Source: Silvania hatchlandensis
GTDB lineage: Bacteria > Pseudomonadota > Gammaproteobacteria > Enterobacterales > Enterobacteriaceae
Direction of reading: 5' to 3'
Assembly: GCF_025564065.1 (NCBI RefSeq)
Contig: NZ_JAMGZK010000052.1
Coordinates: 124,001 to 188,000 of the forward strand
Length of the DNA stretch: 64,000 bases
Position 1 is the first letter of the stretch. Every line of letters starts with the position of its first letter. Both the position numbers and the translations under genes were made by a program. This document shows, one piece after another, positions 45,641-53,871 of the stretch. The notes beneath the pieces are model-generated. The model was not told the DNA's origin. It saw nothing but the letters and a program-made list of their open reading frames with translations, and ran no database searches.

Positions 45641-48600
45641 TAGCTTTTGATACTCCCGCTATCCAGCCAGTAGTGCGTCTCGCTGAGACCGTTACCGACC
45701 ATAGTGTTCAACTGGAATGCCACGTCTTTGCGGTTGTAGTTGCGACGTGCATGTTCCATCTCGAGGGATTCAATGCGGAACTTCTCGGGACTGACCGCCT
45801 CGATGCCGTTGCGCGGGCGTCCCTGTTCAGCGGTGAGTTCGATGCGCATCATGGCGTCCCCGGCCAGTTCGTTCGCGAGGTTAGGGTTGGCGATTTTCAG
45901 CGTGTAAAGGGCAGAGGCAGGCCAACGTTCGTTATCCAGCTGACGGAAACCAATGCGCACTTCGCCACGCGCTTCAAAGCCTTGCCCCTGCGGAAGCTGG
46001 AACGCCTGCGCGTCCAGGTCAACATCGCGATAGAAGACGTTGCTGTCTTTGATCAGGTTGTTGCCGTCCAGCATCCCGAGATAGCGGATGGTGGAGTAGG
46101 GCACAAAGTTCTGGGTGCGGAAGAAGAAGCTGCTCAGCCGCGAGTTCTCTGCCAGCAGGTACAGCATCGCCCCAACCGAAGCGGTGGATTTCGGGTCGTC
46201 GATACAGCCTTTTTTGTTGAACGGATACCAGCCGCCGGTCTCATAGCCATGCAGAGGCAGCACGCGCGATGGCGGCACTGGCTGGAGCTGGCGGATCAGC
46301 GCCTGGATCCCTGGCAGACGCGACGGACGTCCGGTCAGCAGCAGCACGTCGCAGTTGTAGTGCCAGAGCACTTCGCACAGCGCGCGCAGGCTGTGGCAGA
46401 TGTTCATGCGGCCACTGCGTGGGTTGATAAATTCGTTGTGCAGGTTGGCCAGATCGATCTCCAGCGGCACATCGAGGATCGAGAATGGCGCTTCACTGGA
46501 TACCTGACCCATGCGCACCACGTCATTCACGTAGTCCTGCACTTTTTGCGTCGGCATGTTTTCGGTCAGAAGATCGCGGAACGTGAAGTTGAGCTGCTCG
46601 CGGCCAGTCTCCGGTGCGTAGTCTTCATAGCGATGCAGGATCGCCAGCGCCAGTGGGGCAAAGATCTGCAAGGTCAGCTGCTGACGCAGAACCTGCTTGC
46701 CCGCCTCGATGGATTCGCTGCCAAACAGCTGCGACATCATCGATTCTGCCGACATATCGCTATGGCCGACCTTCACGATCGCCGCTTTCACTGCCGGTTG
46801 CAGGTACAGGCGAATCACATCCAGCAGGATGTCGTCTCCCGCCACTTTAAAGCCTTCACGGAACAGCTGTTTTGGCGTGATACGAACGTTGATCCCTTCG
46901 CCGTCATCCAGCGTATAGCGGGAGATCACCAGGTCGGTGGTGCCGCCGCCAATATCAATGGAGGCCACCTTCAGGCTGCGAGGCGCGTTGGCGGCAGGCT
47001 GGTTGTCCGGGCGACGGGTTGCAGCAAAGAACTCATCGGTACGGCCGCCGAAGTAGGTCTGGGTTTCGTTGTACAGATAGACCATCTGTCCGCAGGTGGC
47101 TTCGTCCCACTTGACGTGAACGCCAGGTCGCGGGTGTTTCAGCTGTTCGGTCTCTTCGCTTTCGTCGTCCATCTCTTCCCAGCCCAGCGCTTTCCACACC
47201 AGACGGATGGCATCCAGCATGCATTGCTCAAAGATGGCGCGTTCAGGTTTTGGCATCGCCGGTGGCACGGTCATGATGACATTGCGCAAGCGACGCGGCG
47301 TGCTGGCATGGTTCATCTTCAGGCGCTGTGCCGGGCTGTTGATCTGCATCAGCGCCTGGCTCAGGACTTCCGACAGCATCATGGTCATCAGCGAGCTGCG
47401 GCTGTAAACCGGGGAGAAGACCGGCATCCGCTCATCTTCCGGCAGGCGAATCAGCAGCTTGCCCTGATCGTTCAGCATGTACAGCATCGGGGCGGCGGTG
47501 GCGAGCGGCTCGCGATCGGATTTTACGAACGCCTGGCTGAATCGCCAGCCGGGTGAGTAGGGCTGATCGTCCCACAAATAGCGTTTCGGGCTGGAGATCC
47601 CGGTCGAGCCTTCGGTCCCCAGGCGTTGTGCCGCCATGCGGAAAGCCTCATCGCCCACGCGGCCAATGGTCGGCCAGGTGAAGGCGTCGCTGCGTCCGCT
47701 TTTCAGCGAGAAGTCCTGCTTGCCAAACTCGGCCTGCGCAAACTCGAGGCGGCTGTCGAAGGGTTCGTTATAGACGTTCTGCGGCTGGCTTAAGTCGCGA
47801 AGTTGCAGCTGGTAAAGCTGCGACAGACCTTTGTTGTCATCGCGGTGTTCTTCAATCAGGATCCCGCAACTGCGGGAGTTGCCGATATCCAGCACCAGAT
47901 CAACCGGAATGGCCGAGTCGCGGATCTTCACGTCGTTGACCTGCACTTCCGGGATGCCCACGGTGGCATCGAGGATATTCAGCAGGTTGAGATAGTGCGC
48001 CTGGTGCTCTTTTTGCCGTAATTTTTCATCAATGTCTTCCGCATGCTGGCGCAGCACGTCGCGCGCCTGGATGCTGAACACTTCGCGCAACCACTCGTCC
48101 ACCCACGGGAGGGTCAGGAAATCGCCCATCTCGTGCGGGTGCAGTGCCAGCGCAAAACCGGCGCCAGATCGCACGTCATCTTCGCTGGGGGCCAGATATT
48201 GGGTGTTATCGCGATCCGGGAAAATTTTGGTATCGAAGATCAGGATTGCACGCCAGGTGTTCCCTTTTTCGTCGGGTTCTGCCAGTTCGTGGAACTGCAC
48301 GCGAGCCCAGTTGGTGGGCCCGTGTGCAAACGCGCGCGGCGGGTTAAAGCGGAAGAAGGGCAGCGGGAGCCACAGCCCCTGATAGAGGCGCAGTGACTCT
48401 TCCGTGGTCAGGGAGTAATCCGACTCGGCAAAGCGCGGCGCGGCATTGTCTGCTGCCGGGATCTGCAGCTTATCTTCGCGTTCGTTATAGACCAGGCGCA
48501 GAATGGCGCCATCGCCGTTCTGGCGCAAAAAATCACCGTATTCTTTACGGGCAGGCAGCGTAAACGCGAAATCCAGGAACTGGATGCCGCTGTCACGAAT

Positions 48601-48642
48601 AATTTTGACCTGCTTTTTAAAATCAGTAAGTTCAGCGAGCAT
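45640..48642 (-). CDS. srfB: SrfB, actin/Hsp70-fold ATPase-type virulence factor
   Basis: A 1000-residue protein of the SrfB family. Two phosphate motifs of the actin/Hsp70/FtsA superfamily are visible: VLDIGNSRSCGILIEEH (about 251-266) and ASIDIGGGTTDLVISRY (about 560-576). An adenosine-like motif LLLTGRPSRLPGIQALIRQL lies further on. The N-terminal 245 residues and C-terminal 200 residues are family-specific. The protein therefore probably binds ATP and may polymerise or act as a switch. It starts directly after the srfA stop (TAAATG) and overlaps srfC by one base; srfABC is clearly one translational unit. Confidence 0.9.
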   Translation of the reverse strand: MLAELTDFKKQVKIIRDSGIQFLDFAFTLPARKEYGDFLRQNGDGAILRLVYNEREDKLQIPAADNAAPRFAESDYSLTTEESLRLYQGLWLPLPFFRFNPPRAFAHGPTNWARVQFHELAEPDEKGNTWRAILIFDTKIFPDRDNTQYLAPSEDDVRSGAGFALALHPHEMGDFLTLPWVDEWLREVFSIQARDVLRQHAEDIDEKLRQKEHQAHYLNLLNILDATVGIPEVQVNDVKIRDSAIPVDLVLDIGNSRSCGILIEEHRDDNKGLSQLYQLQLRDLSQPQNVYNEPFDSRLEFAQAEFGKQDFSLKSGRSDAFTWPTIGRVGDEAFRMAAQRLGTEGSTGISSPKRYLWDDQPYSPGWRFSQAFVKSDREPLATAAPMLYMLNDQGKLLIRLPEDERMPVFSPVYSRSSLMTMMLSEVLSQALMQINSPAQRLKMNHASTPRRLRNVIMTVPPAMPKPERAIFEQCMLDAIRLVWKALGWEEMDDESEETEQLKHPRPGVHVKWDEATCGQMVYLYNETQTYFGGRTDEFFAATRRPDNQPAANAPRSLKVASIDIGGGTTDLVISRYTLDDGEGINVRITPKQLFREGFKVAGDDILLDVIRLYLQPAVKAAIVKVGHSDMSAESMMSQLFGSESIEAGKQVLRQQLTLQIFAPLALAILHRYEDYAPETGREQLNFTFRDLLTENMPTQKVQDYVNDVVRMGQVSSEAPFSILDVPLEIDLANLHNEFINPRSGRMNICHSLRALCEVLWHYNCDVLLLTGRPSRLPGIQALIRQLQPVPPSRVLPLHGYETGGWYPFNKKGCIDDPKSTASVGAMLYLLAENSRLSSFFFRTQNFVPYSTIRYLGMLDGNNLIKDSNVFYRDVDLDAQAFQLPQGQGFEARGEVRIGFRQLDNERWPASALYTLKIANPNLANELAGDAMMRIELTAEQGRPRNGIEAVSPEKFRIESLEMEHARRNYNRKDVAFQLNTMVGNGLSETHYWLDSGSIKS

Positions 48643-50073
48643 TTACTTACTTGCCTCCTGCTTCATCGAAATAGGGAAAAGGGTGTTGGCGTCGTAACGG
48701 CCCTTACAATCCGCAATGTTCTGCGCGCCTGGTGCACACTGAACGTCAGGCATTTGATAGACCGAGCCATCGGAGCATTGGGCTTCACCCTGGTTATTGA
48801 TCGCCAGATTGCCAGACTGGATGGCCGCATTGACCGCGCCACGACAGGTCACCCCATCGCCACGCACCATCTGAACTTCGCCTTTGCCGTCGTTGATCTG
48901 GTAATTCAGGCTGAGAGGCTTACCGGTACGCTGATCCTGGATGCCTGCGCCAGCGTGCCAGCGTCCGTTTAAGAAGTCGGTGTTTCCCTGCGCCAGCGCA
49001 TCGGTGGGGATAGTCAACGGCGCTTTCACGCCCGGCGGGCTGTTGCCGGGCGTGACATCCGGTGGCGTCAGGCCTGCGGCGGCGTCCGGGGTTGGGGTTT
49101 CAGCTGCGCTTTCCGGGGCGGCAGGATCAACCGGTGGTACGTTCTCTGCAGGTGCTTCATCCGGCAGGGCGGGCGCAGCCGGCGTTTCGCCGTTGACTGG
49201 GGTCTCGCCATTGGCAGGCGTTTCGCCATTGGCAGGCAAAGTTGCTGACGGGAGCGACGCGTCCGGCAGGTTCGCGCCATTGCCACTGCCGTTCAGTAAT
49301 CGACCGCTGTCACCCGTTCCGGTTGGAGTATGCAGGCCGGTGTTGACCGTTGGCACCTTCAGATGTGCGTCCGGCAGGCCCGGCAAGGTGGCCGAGAAAC
49401 CCGGGATAGAGAGACCGGGAACACAGCTGCGCAACAGCAGCATGATCAGCAGGGCAAGCAGCAGCAAAGGGAGTAACCAGCGCAGCCAGCCAGGCAGTGT
49501 CCACCACCAGCCCCGGCGAGAGACCTGGCGTTCAGTCAGGGGTTCAGCGGCCAGCGGAGCGGCCGGTGCTGCAACTACAGGGGCCAGCGGGACGGGCGGG
49601 CGCAGACAATCGAGCGGGTCGATACGGGAGGGATGGCGGGCATTAACGAAGCCCCAGAAGCTGATGACCGGTTTACCGCCCACCAGCCAGACATGGTTCT
49701 GGTCGGGGAATTGCAGCGTCTTCTCCAGCAGTTGGCCGAACAGGCGTTGTTCCGGGCTGGAGTGCTGGCTGTATTCAGCGCTGAGCTGGCGTAAAACGGC
49801 GTGGCTGTTTTCCAGTTGACTTAGCGCGGCCTGGCGCTCGCTCTCGGTGGCGGCTGACCACGGGATAACATCACCGGCGGCGGGAGCGTACCAGTCGATG
49901 CGATCGCCCTGTTCGTTGACCTGCGGAATTGCCAGCGTATCGGCAACCGCGCTCTGTTTTCTCAGACGCAGTGTTTCGCGAAGTTGCAGTGCGGAAATAT
50001 GAACTGCCTGACCGTTCTCACCCATTGACTGATATTTGTCGAGCCTGTCACTGCACAGGAACATCTCTTTCAC
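48643..50073 (-). CDS. srfA: SrfA, single-pass membrane protein
   Basis: A 476-residue protein. The cytoplasmic N-terminal domain (about 1-190) includes VWLVGGKPVISFWGFVNARH. One membrane segment lies at about 200-222 (WLLPLLLLALLIMLLLRSC). A periplasmic linker rich in Pro, Ala and Asn carries three NGETP copies (ANGETPANGETPVNGETP). The C-terminal domain of about 110 residues has cysteines (DGVTCRGAVN, EAQCSDGSVYQMPDVQCAPG). The GTG at 50073 is preferred since AGG lies at good distance; an ATG three codons later is possible. SrfA homologues always accompany SrfB and SrfC. It is likely the membrane anchor linking cytoplasmic SrfB/SrfC to periplasmic cluster members. Confidence 0.85.
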   Translation of the reverse strand: MKEMFLCSDRLDKYQSMGENGQAVHISALQLRETLRLRKQSAVADTLAIPQVNEQGDRIDWYAPAAGDVIPWSAATESERQAALSQLENSHAVLRQLSAEYSQHSSPEQRLFGQLLEKTLQFPDQNHVWLVGGKPVISFWGFVNARHPSRIDPLDCLRPPVPLAPVVAAPAAPLAAEPLTERQVSRRGWWWTLPGWLRWLLPLLLLALLIMLLLRSCVPGLSIPGFSATLPGLPDAHLKVPTVNTGLHTPTGTGDSGRLLNGSGNGANLPDASLPSATLPANGETPANGETPVNGETPAAPALPDEAPAENVPPVDPAAPESAAETPTPDAAAGLTPPDVTPGNSPPGVKAPLTIPTDALAQGNTDFLNGRWHAGAGIQDQRTGKPLSLNYQINDGKGEVQMVRGDGVTCRGAVNAAIQSGNLAINNQGEAQCSDGSVYQMPDVQCAPGAQNIADCKGRYDANTLFPISMKQEASK

Positions 50074-50120
50074 GTTGGCCTACCCTTACTGGTAATTATT
50101 CGGGTTAACTCTGCTTTATT

Positions 50121-50149
50121 GATATGTACAGCATCCTCGACGGCGTCAA
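50121..50149 (-). promoter_or_regulatory. Weak promoter candidate before srfA
   Basis: On the minus strand TTGACG (50149-50144) and CATATC (50126-50121) are 17 bases apart, about 50 bases before the srfA start. The -35 matches 5 of 6 and the -10 only 3 of 6. The 264-base gap to the upstream vWA gene also holds a 13-base palindrome CCTTCCGGGAAGG at 50170-50182, which could be an operator. An independent srfABC promoter here would be compatible with regulated expression. Confidence 0.35.
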
Positions 50150-50337
50150 ATCGCAAGCGATGTGAATCACCTTCCGGGAAGGATAAAAAAAATGAGCAGA
50201 AACATTATCGGCAGGTGACAGTAAACGTTTAGCCATAAATTAAATTTTGGCGGCAGTGACTGTGGCCTGCACGAGAAAACACATGTGATTTCTCACTGAA
50301 ACTATATCGGCATTAATCTGGCAAGGCTTGTCAGGTA

Positions 50338-51537
50338 TTAGTCGCAGCCCTCGGGTATGTATTCTTTAATTGCCTGGTTCATCATTTCATTAAATTCATG
50401 GGTATTGTTGACGGCATACACCGAACCACCTGTATGGCTGGCAATACAGTTTCCGGCACCTGTATTCATAATATCGACCACGTTAACCTGCAGGCGGGGT
50501 TTGCTCTGCTTGAGCCGCTGCGCGACTTCGCACGGGTCGCCGCCGCAGGTCTCTTCACCATCGGTTATCAGCACGATAATTGCATCACGATCCACGCCGT
50601 CGACCAGCTTGCCCGCCTTCTCCAGCGCTTCTGCCAGCGCGGTTTTGCCTACCGGTTGAATCTTATCGATGGCGTGTTTAAGTTCGTTGCGCTGGGCAAA
50701 GGGAAGGGCTGAAGTAACAAAGACTTGCTGGCAGGTTGCCGCTGCTACCAGGCTGATATCGATGTCTTTAGGTACCTCGTCGATCACCTGTTTTGCCGAG
50801 CGGTGCGCCAGGCTAATACGCCGGGGTTCGCGATCAAAATTCTCCACCGGCTCATCCTGCATCAGACGGCGCAGTTCCTCCGGCGTAATGTCCATGCTGA
50901 TGGACATCGAGCCTGACGCATCAAAAATCAATACCATTTCAGGGGCTTGCTGCTTGGTGCGGTTTATCGGGCAGACCTGTTTTACCGGCAGCGGCGCAGG
51001 CGCACGCTGGACGGGCCGTTCTGCCGTGGGCAGGCAGCCGCGTAGCAAAAGCAAAGCCAGCAGCACGAGCAATACCAGCAACAACCACAACCAACGGCGA
51101 CCCGGACGAGCAACCGGCGTCGCTGGCACGGCGGGTCTTTCGCTCCAGGCTGTGATGACCGGCTGGCCGTCAACAACCCAGACGCCGCGCTCATCGGGTT
51201 GACGACTGGCGAGCGACAGCACCTGCATGACCTCGGCAGGTGCAGAATTATTTAGCGAGAGTATTTGATAAAGCTGTTCAATTACGATTAGCTTTTGCTG
51301 TAACAAGGCCCGCGCCTGTTCTTTTTCCGCTGGTGGTAGCGCAATCAGTGAAACAGGTTGACCGTTGATATCGCTGTACCACTCAATCGCCCCGTCCGAG
51401 GCAAGGTGGGGCCGGGCAAACAGATTTTTATAGCCAGCAGAGAGATGCCGATCAATGAGGGAAATAAAGGCAGGGTAGAGATTGATATAATTTTGCACAG
51501 GAATACTGTGCTCAACAGTCCTTGTAATTCTAATCAT
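50338..51537 (-). CDS. Membrane-anchored von Willebrand factor A protein, SrfA-like N terminus
   Basis: A 399-residue protein. Residues 1-140 are a cytoplasmic domain resembling that of SrfA (both have a conserved VWVVDGQPVITAW / VWLVGGKPVISFW strand before the membrane). A membrane span follows at about 147-165 (WLWLLLVLLVLLALLLLRGC, and SrfA also has a Cys right after the span). The periplasmic vWA domain has a perfect metal site: LIFDASGSMSISMD, VGKTALAEALEKA and LITDGEETCGGDPC. The C terminus is IKEYIPEGCD. It is the first gene of the srf cluster, 264 bases before srfA. A metal-dependent adhesion or partner-binding role is expected from the domain. Confidence 0.85.
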   Translation of the reverse strand: MIRITRTVEHSIPVQNYINLYPAFISLIDRHLSAGYKNLFARPHLASDGAIEWYSDINGQPVSLIALPPAEKEQARALLQQKLIVIEQLYQILSLNNSAPAEVMQVLSLASRQPDERGVWVVDGQPVITAWSERPAVPATPVARPGRRWLWLLLVLLVLLALLLLRGCLPTAERPVQRAPAPLPVKQVCPINRTKQQAPEMVLIFDASGSMSISMDITPEELRRLMQDEPVENFDREPRRISLAHRSAKQVIDEVPKDIDISLVAAATCQQVFVTSALPFAQRNELKHAIDKIQPVGKTALAEALEKAGKLVDGVDRDAIIVLITDGEETCGGDPCEVAQRLKQSKPRLQVNVVDIMNTGAGNCIASHTGGSVYAVNNTHEFNEMMNQAIKEYIPEGCD

Positions 51538-51650
51538 CGAAATCGCTGCGCCATCTGCACAAATCCACAGATTAAAATATGAACAGGAAAAACAATTATT
51601 AATTATAAGAATGGCTGCAGAAATAGATAACTACTAAAATTAATAGGAAA

Positions 51651-52262
51651 TTCGAAATGACCCCATCGAGATAGTTATGCCGGTATGCTTTCTGATGAAT
51701 TCATTGTTCAGCGAACTGAAGACTGATTTCACCACCGCATTCTATCAGCAGTTGCCACGCCTGCTCATGCTCGGGGCCTGGTTATCATTGATCAAGCATC
51801 GTTGGCAATCTTTTCGACTCCGTGACCACCTCGCGAAGTCTGGTAACCATCCGGGCGAAGATTTCAAAAGAACCTATATCTGATACTTTTGGCGTGGTAG
51901 ATACACGGTTTGTATTGCCCGGTTTTGTTACCTGGTGTCGCGCAGATCCAGAGGGATCTTGCGATCACCATAGACTCATCCCGATTCCAGCCAGAACTGT
52001 TTAATCTGTCCTGTCAGTCTCAGGTCTACCTGATGGCGTGGTGAATGCGGCTGCTGAAGCCAGGGTATTAACTATCTCACTGAAGCCTGTTCCGTTCTTC
52101 CACAGTTCAAAAAACAGATGCTTTTCCATTGCTGTAAATGTCCGTCTCATTCAAAAACCTTCCGCAACCCCATGTTTTCACATGACTGTTGCGTTGACCA
52201 ATTGAATCTACAGCGGCTTTTTTTAATATGTCCCGTTCGACGGTAACCCGCTTCAGCTGCCA
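51651..52262 (-). mobile_element. Degenerate IS3-family remnants with an IS30-family fragment
   Basis: Reading the minus strand one finds in order three pieces. First, an IS3 OrfA end (LKRVTVERDILKKAAVDSIG, about 52259-52190). Second, the N terminus of an IS30-type transposase (MRRTFTAMEKHLFFELWKNG then TGFSEI, 52150 to about 52070). Third, IS3 OrfB pieces: RLTGQIKQFWLESG, a stop, then VYGDRKIPLDLRD (about 52023-51930) and, after about 110 unexplained bases, PSMSRRGNC, two stops, NAVVKSVFSSLNNEFIRKHT (51774-51680). In the last piece the catalytic Glu of the DDE triad (usual VESFFSSL) is Lys. All pieces are broken by stops. The remaining bases of the 819-base gap 51538-52356 show nothing else I can name. 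Confidence 0.8.
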
Positions 52263-52356
52263 ACCCATTGAGCAACAAATGTCCCTCTGGGGGAGAGAAT
52301 CCGTCCGTATTCACTGATTGAACCGCGCTGCGGGTGATGCGCCAGACGGGGCTTTT

Positions 52357-53856
52357 TTACTTCCGCAACAGGGCAACCGTCTCCTGCCAGGCTTGCCAGC
52401 GGGTTTGTAGCCGGGCATGACGCGCCATATCCGGGCTGAAGGTGACATGTTCCGGCAGATACTGGCGCAGCTGCGAGGTGGTCAGGTTAAACAGCGCCTT
52501 ACGTGCCAGCAGGGCGGCCCCCATCGCCGACAGTTCTGCGACGTCGCTGCGCATCACCGGGCAACCAAGCAGGTCGGCCTGATACTGCATCAGCCAGTCG
52601 TTTTTCGTCGGTCCGCCGTCGACCATCAGAGCATTGAGGGTAAAGCCCGGATGGACGCGCATGGCCTGTATCACATCGGCAATCTGGTAGGTGATGGACT
52701 CCAGTGCCGCGCGGATCAGGTGCGCCCGCTTCACGCCCCGGCTCAGGCCGTGGATCATGCCGCGCGCATTCTCATCCCACCAGGGGGCACCAAGTCCGGT
52801 AAGTGCCGGCACAAAATAGACCCCAAGCGTAGAGTCTACCGAACGGGGGAGGGTGTTCAGCTCATGGGCCAGCTCTGCCTGCGATAGCTCGCTGAGTCCG
52901 GTGCTGTCCGCCATCCATGCCACGGCATCACCGGTATGCGGAATGTTACCTTCCAGGCCGTACACCAGCGTCTCACCGTCATGCCAGGCCACGGTGGTCG
53001 CCAGGGCACTCACGTCGCAGCGGGCAGAGGCAACCGGCGCCATCACCGACGAGCCAGTGCCGTAGGTCGCTTTGACGCACCCTTCGGCACCCAGACCGTG
53101 GGCAAACAGCGCGGCGTGAGAGTCACCAATCATCGCCATTACCGGCAGTCCGTCGGGGATCGACGGGCAGCCACGGGTGTAACCAAACAGGCCGCTGGAG
53201 GGTTTGATGGTCGGCAGCGCCGCGCGCGGAATGCCAAACAAAGCCAGCATTTCCGGATCCCAGTCGGCGGTGTGCAGGCTCATCAGCTGCGTGCGGGCAG
53301 CGTTGGCATAGTCACAGCAGAAGGCCTCACCCTGCGTCAACTGCCACAGCAGCCAGCTGTCGACGGTGCCAAGGCAGATCTCCCCCGTTGCGGCCAGCTC
53401 TGCACCCCGGGGGGTGTTATCCAGCAGCCAGCGCATTTTCGACGCCGAGAACAACGGGGCGACGGGCAGACCGGTTACCGCTTTAATGTGCGGGCCATTG
53501 CCGTTTTCGCGCAGCTGATGGCAAAAGGCCGCCGTGCGCGAGCACTGCCAGCTAAGCGCCGGGGCAATCGGTTTACCCGTTGCCCGGTACCAGCCCACCA
53601 CGGTTTCACGCTGATTACTGATCGCCAGCGCGGCAACGCGGTCCACGCCAACAGTGGCAATGGCGCGGGCCACGACCTCAAGAGAGGCTTCAACCAGCAG
53701 TTGGGCAGATTGCTCAACCCAGCCTTCATGCGGGGTCTGAATCGCCAGCGCCCGCGAGAAGCTGGCCACCACGTGGCCCTTCGCGTCCAGCGCCACCGCT
53801 TTCGCATTGGTGGTGCCCTCATCGAGGGCGATGATGATGTCCTTACTCACCGACAT
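52357..53856 (-). CDS. FGGY-family carbohydrate kinase (probable apulose kinase)
   Basis: A 499-residue kinase of the FGGY/glycerol kinase family. The phosphate-1 loop is IIALDEGTTNAKAVALD, the second is KATYGTGSSVM, and the adenosine motif is LMVDGGPTKNDWLMQYQADL. The catalytic Asp is in GLEGNIPHTGDAVAWM or MIGDSHAAL. Its operon carries a FucI-like isomerase and split transketolase subunits, which is the set known for D-apiose breakdown, where the kinase phosphorylates apulose at O4. AGGAGG precedes the ATG. It is the last gene of the operon. The sugar specificity is inferred from context. Confidence 0.82.
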   Translation of the reverse strand: MSVSKDIIIALDEGTTNAKAVALDAKGHVVASFSRALAIQTPHEGWVEQSAQLLVEASLEVVARAIATVGVDRVAALAISNQRETVVGWYRATGKPIAPALSWQCSRTAAFCHQLRENGNGPHIKAVTGLPVAPLFSASKMRWLLDNTPRGAELAATGEICLGTVDSWLLWQLTQGEAFCCDYANAARTQLMSLHTADWDPEMLALFGIPRAALPTIKPSSGLFGYTRGCPSIPDGLPVMAMIGDSHAALFAHGLGAEGCVKATYGTGSSVMAPVASARCDVSALATTVAWHDGETLVYGLEGNIPHTGDAVAWMADSTGLSELSQAELAHELNTLPRSVDSTLGVYFVPALTGLGAPWWDENARGMIHGLSRGVKRAHLIRAALESITYQIADVIQAMRVHPGFTLNALMVDGGPTKNDWLMQYQADLLGCPVMRSDVAELSAMGAALLARKALFNLTTSQLRQYLPEHVTFSPDMARHARLQTRWQAWQETVALLRK

Positions 53857-53871
53857 AGCGGCCTCCTGCCT

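Noticed and set aside
45619-47556. 645-codon + strand frame opposite srfB
   Set aside because: Antisense of a strongly supported conserved gene; histidine- and arginine-rich composition typical of shadow frames.
50170-50182. Palindrome CCTTCCGGGAAGG beside an A run as a terminator for the upstream vWA gene
   Set aside because: In the direction of that transcript the T run comes before the hairpin, not after it, so it cannot act as a standard intrinsic terminator.
51677-51883. 68-codon + strand frame in the IS-rich gap
   Set aside because: The opposite strand of most of this stretch is an IS3 transposase remnant, and the predicted peptide has no support.
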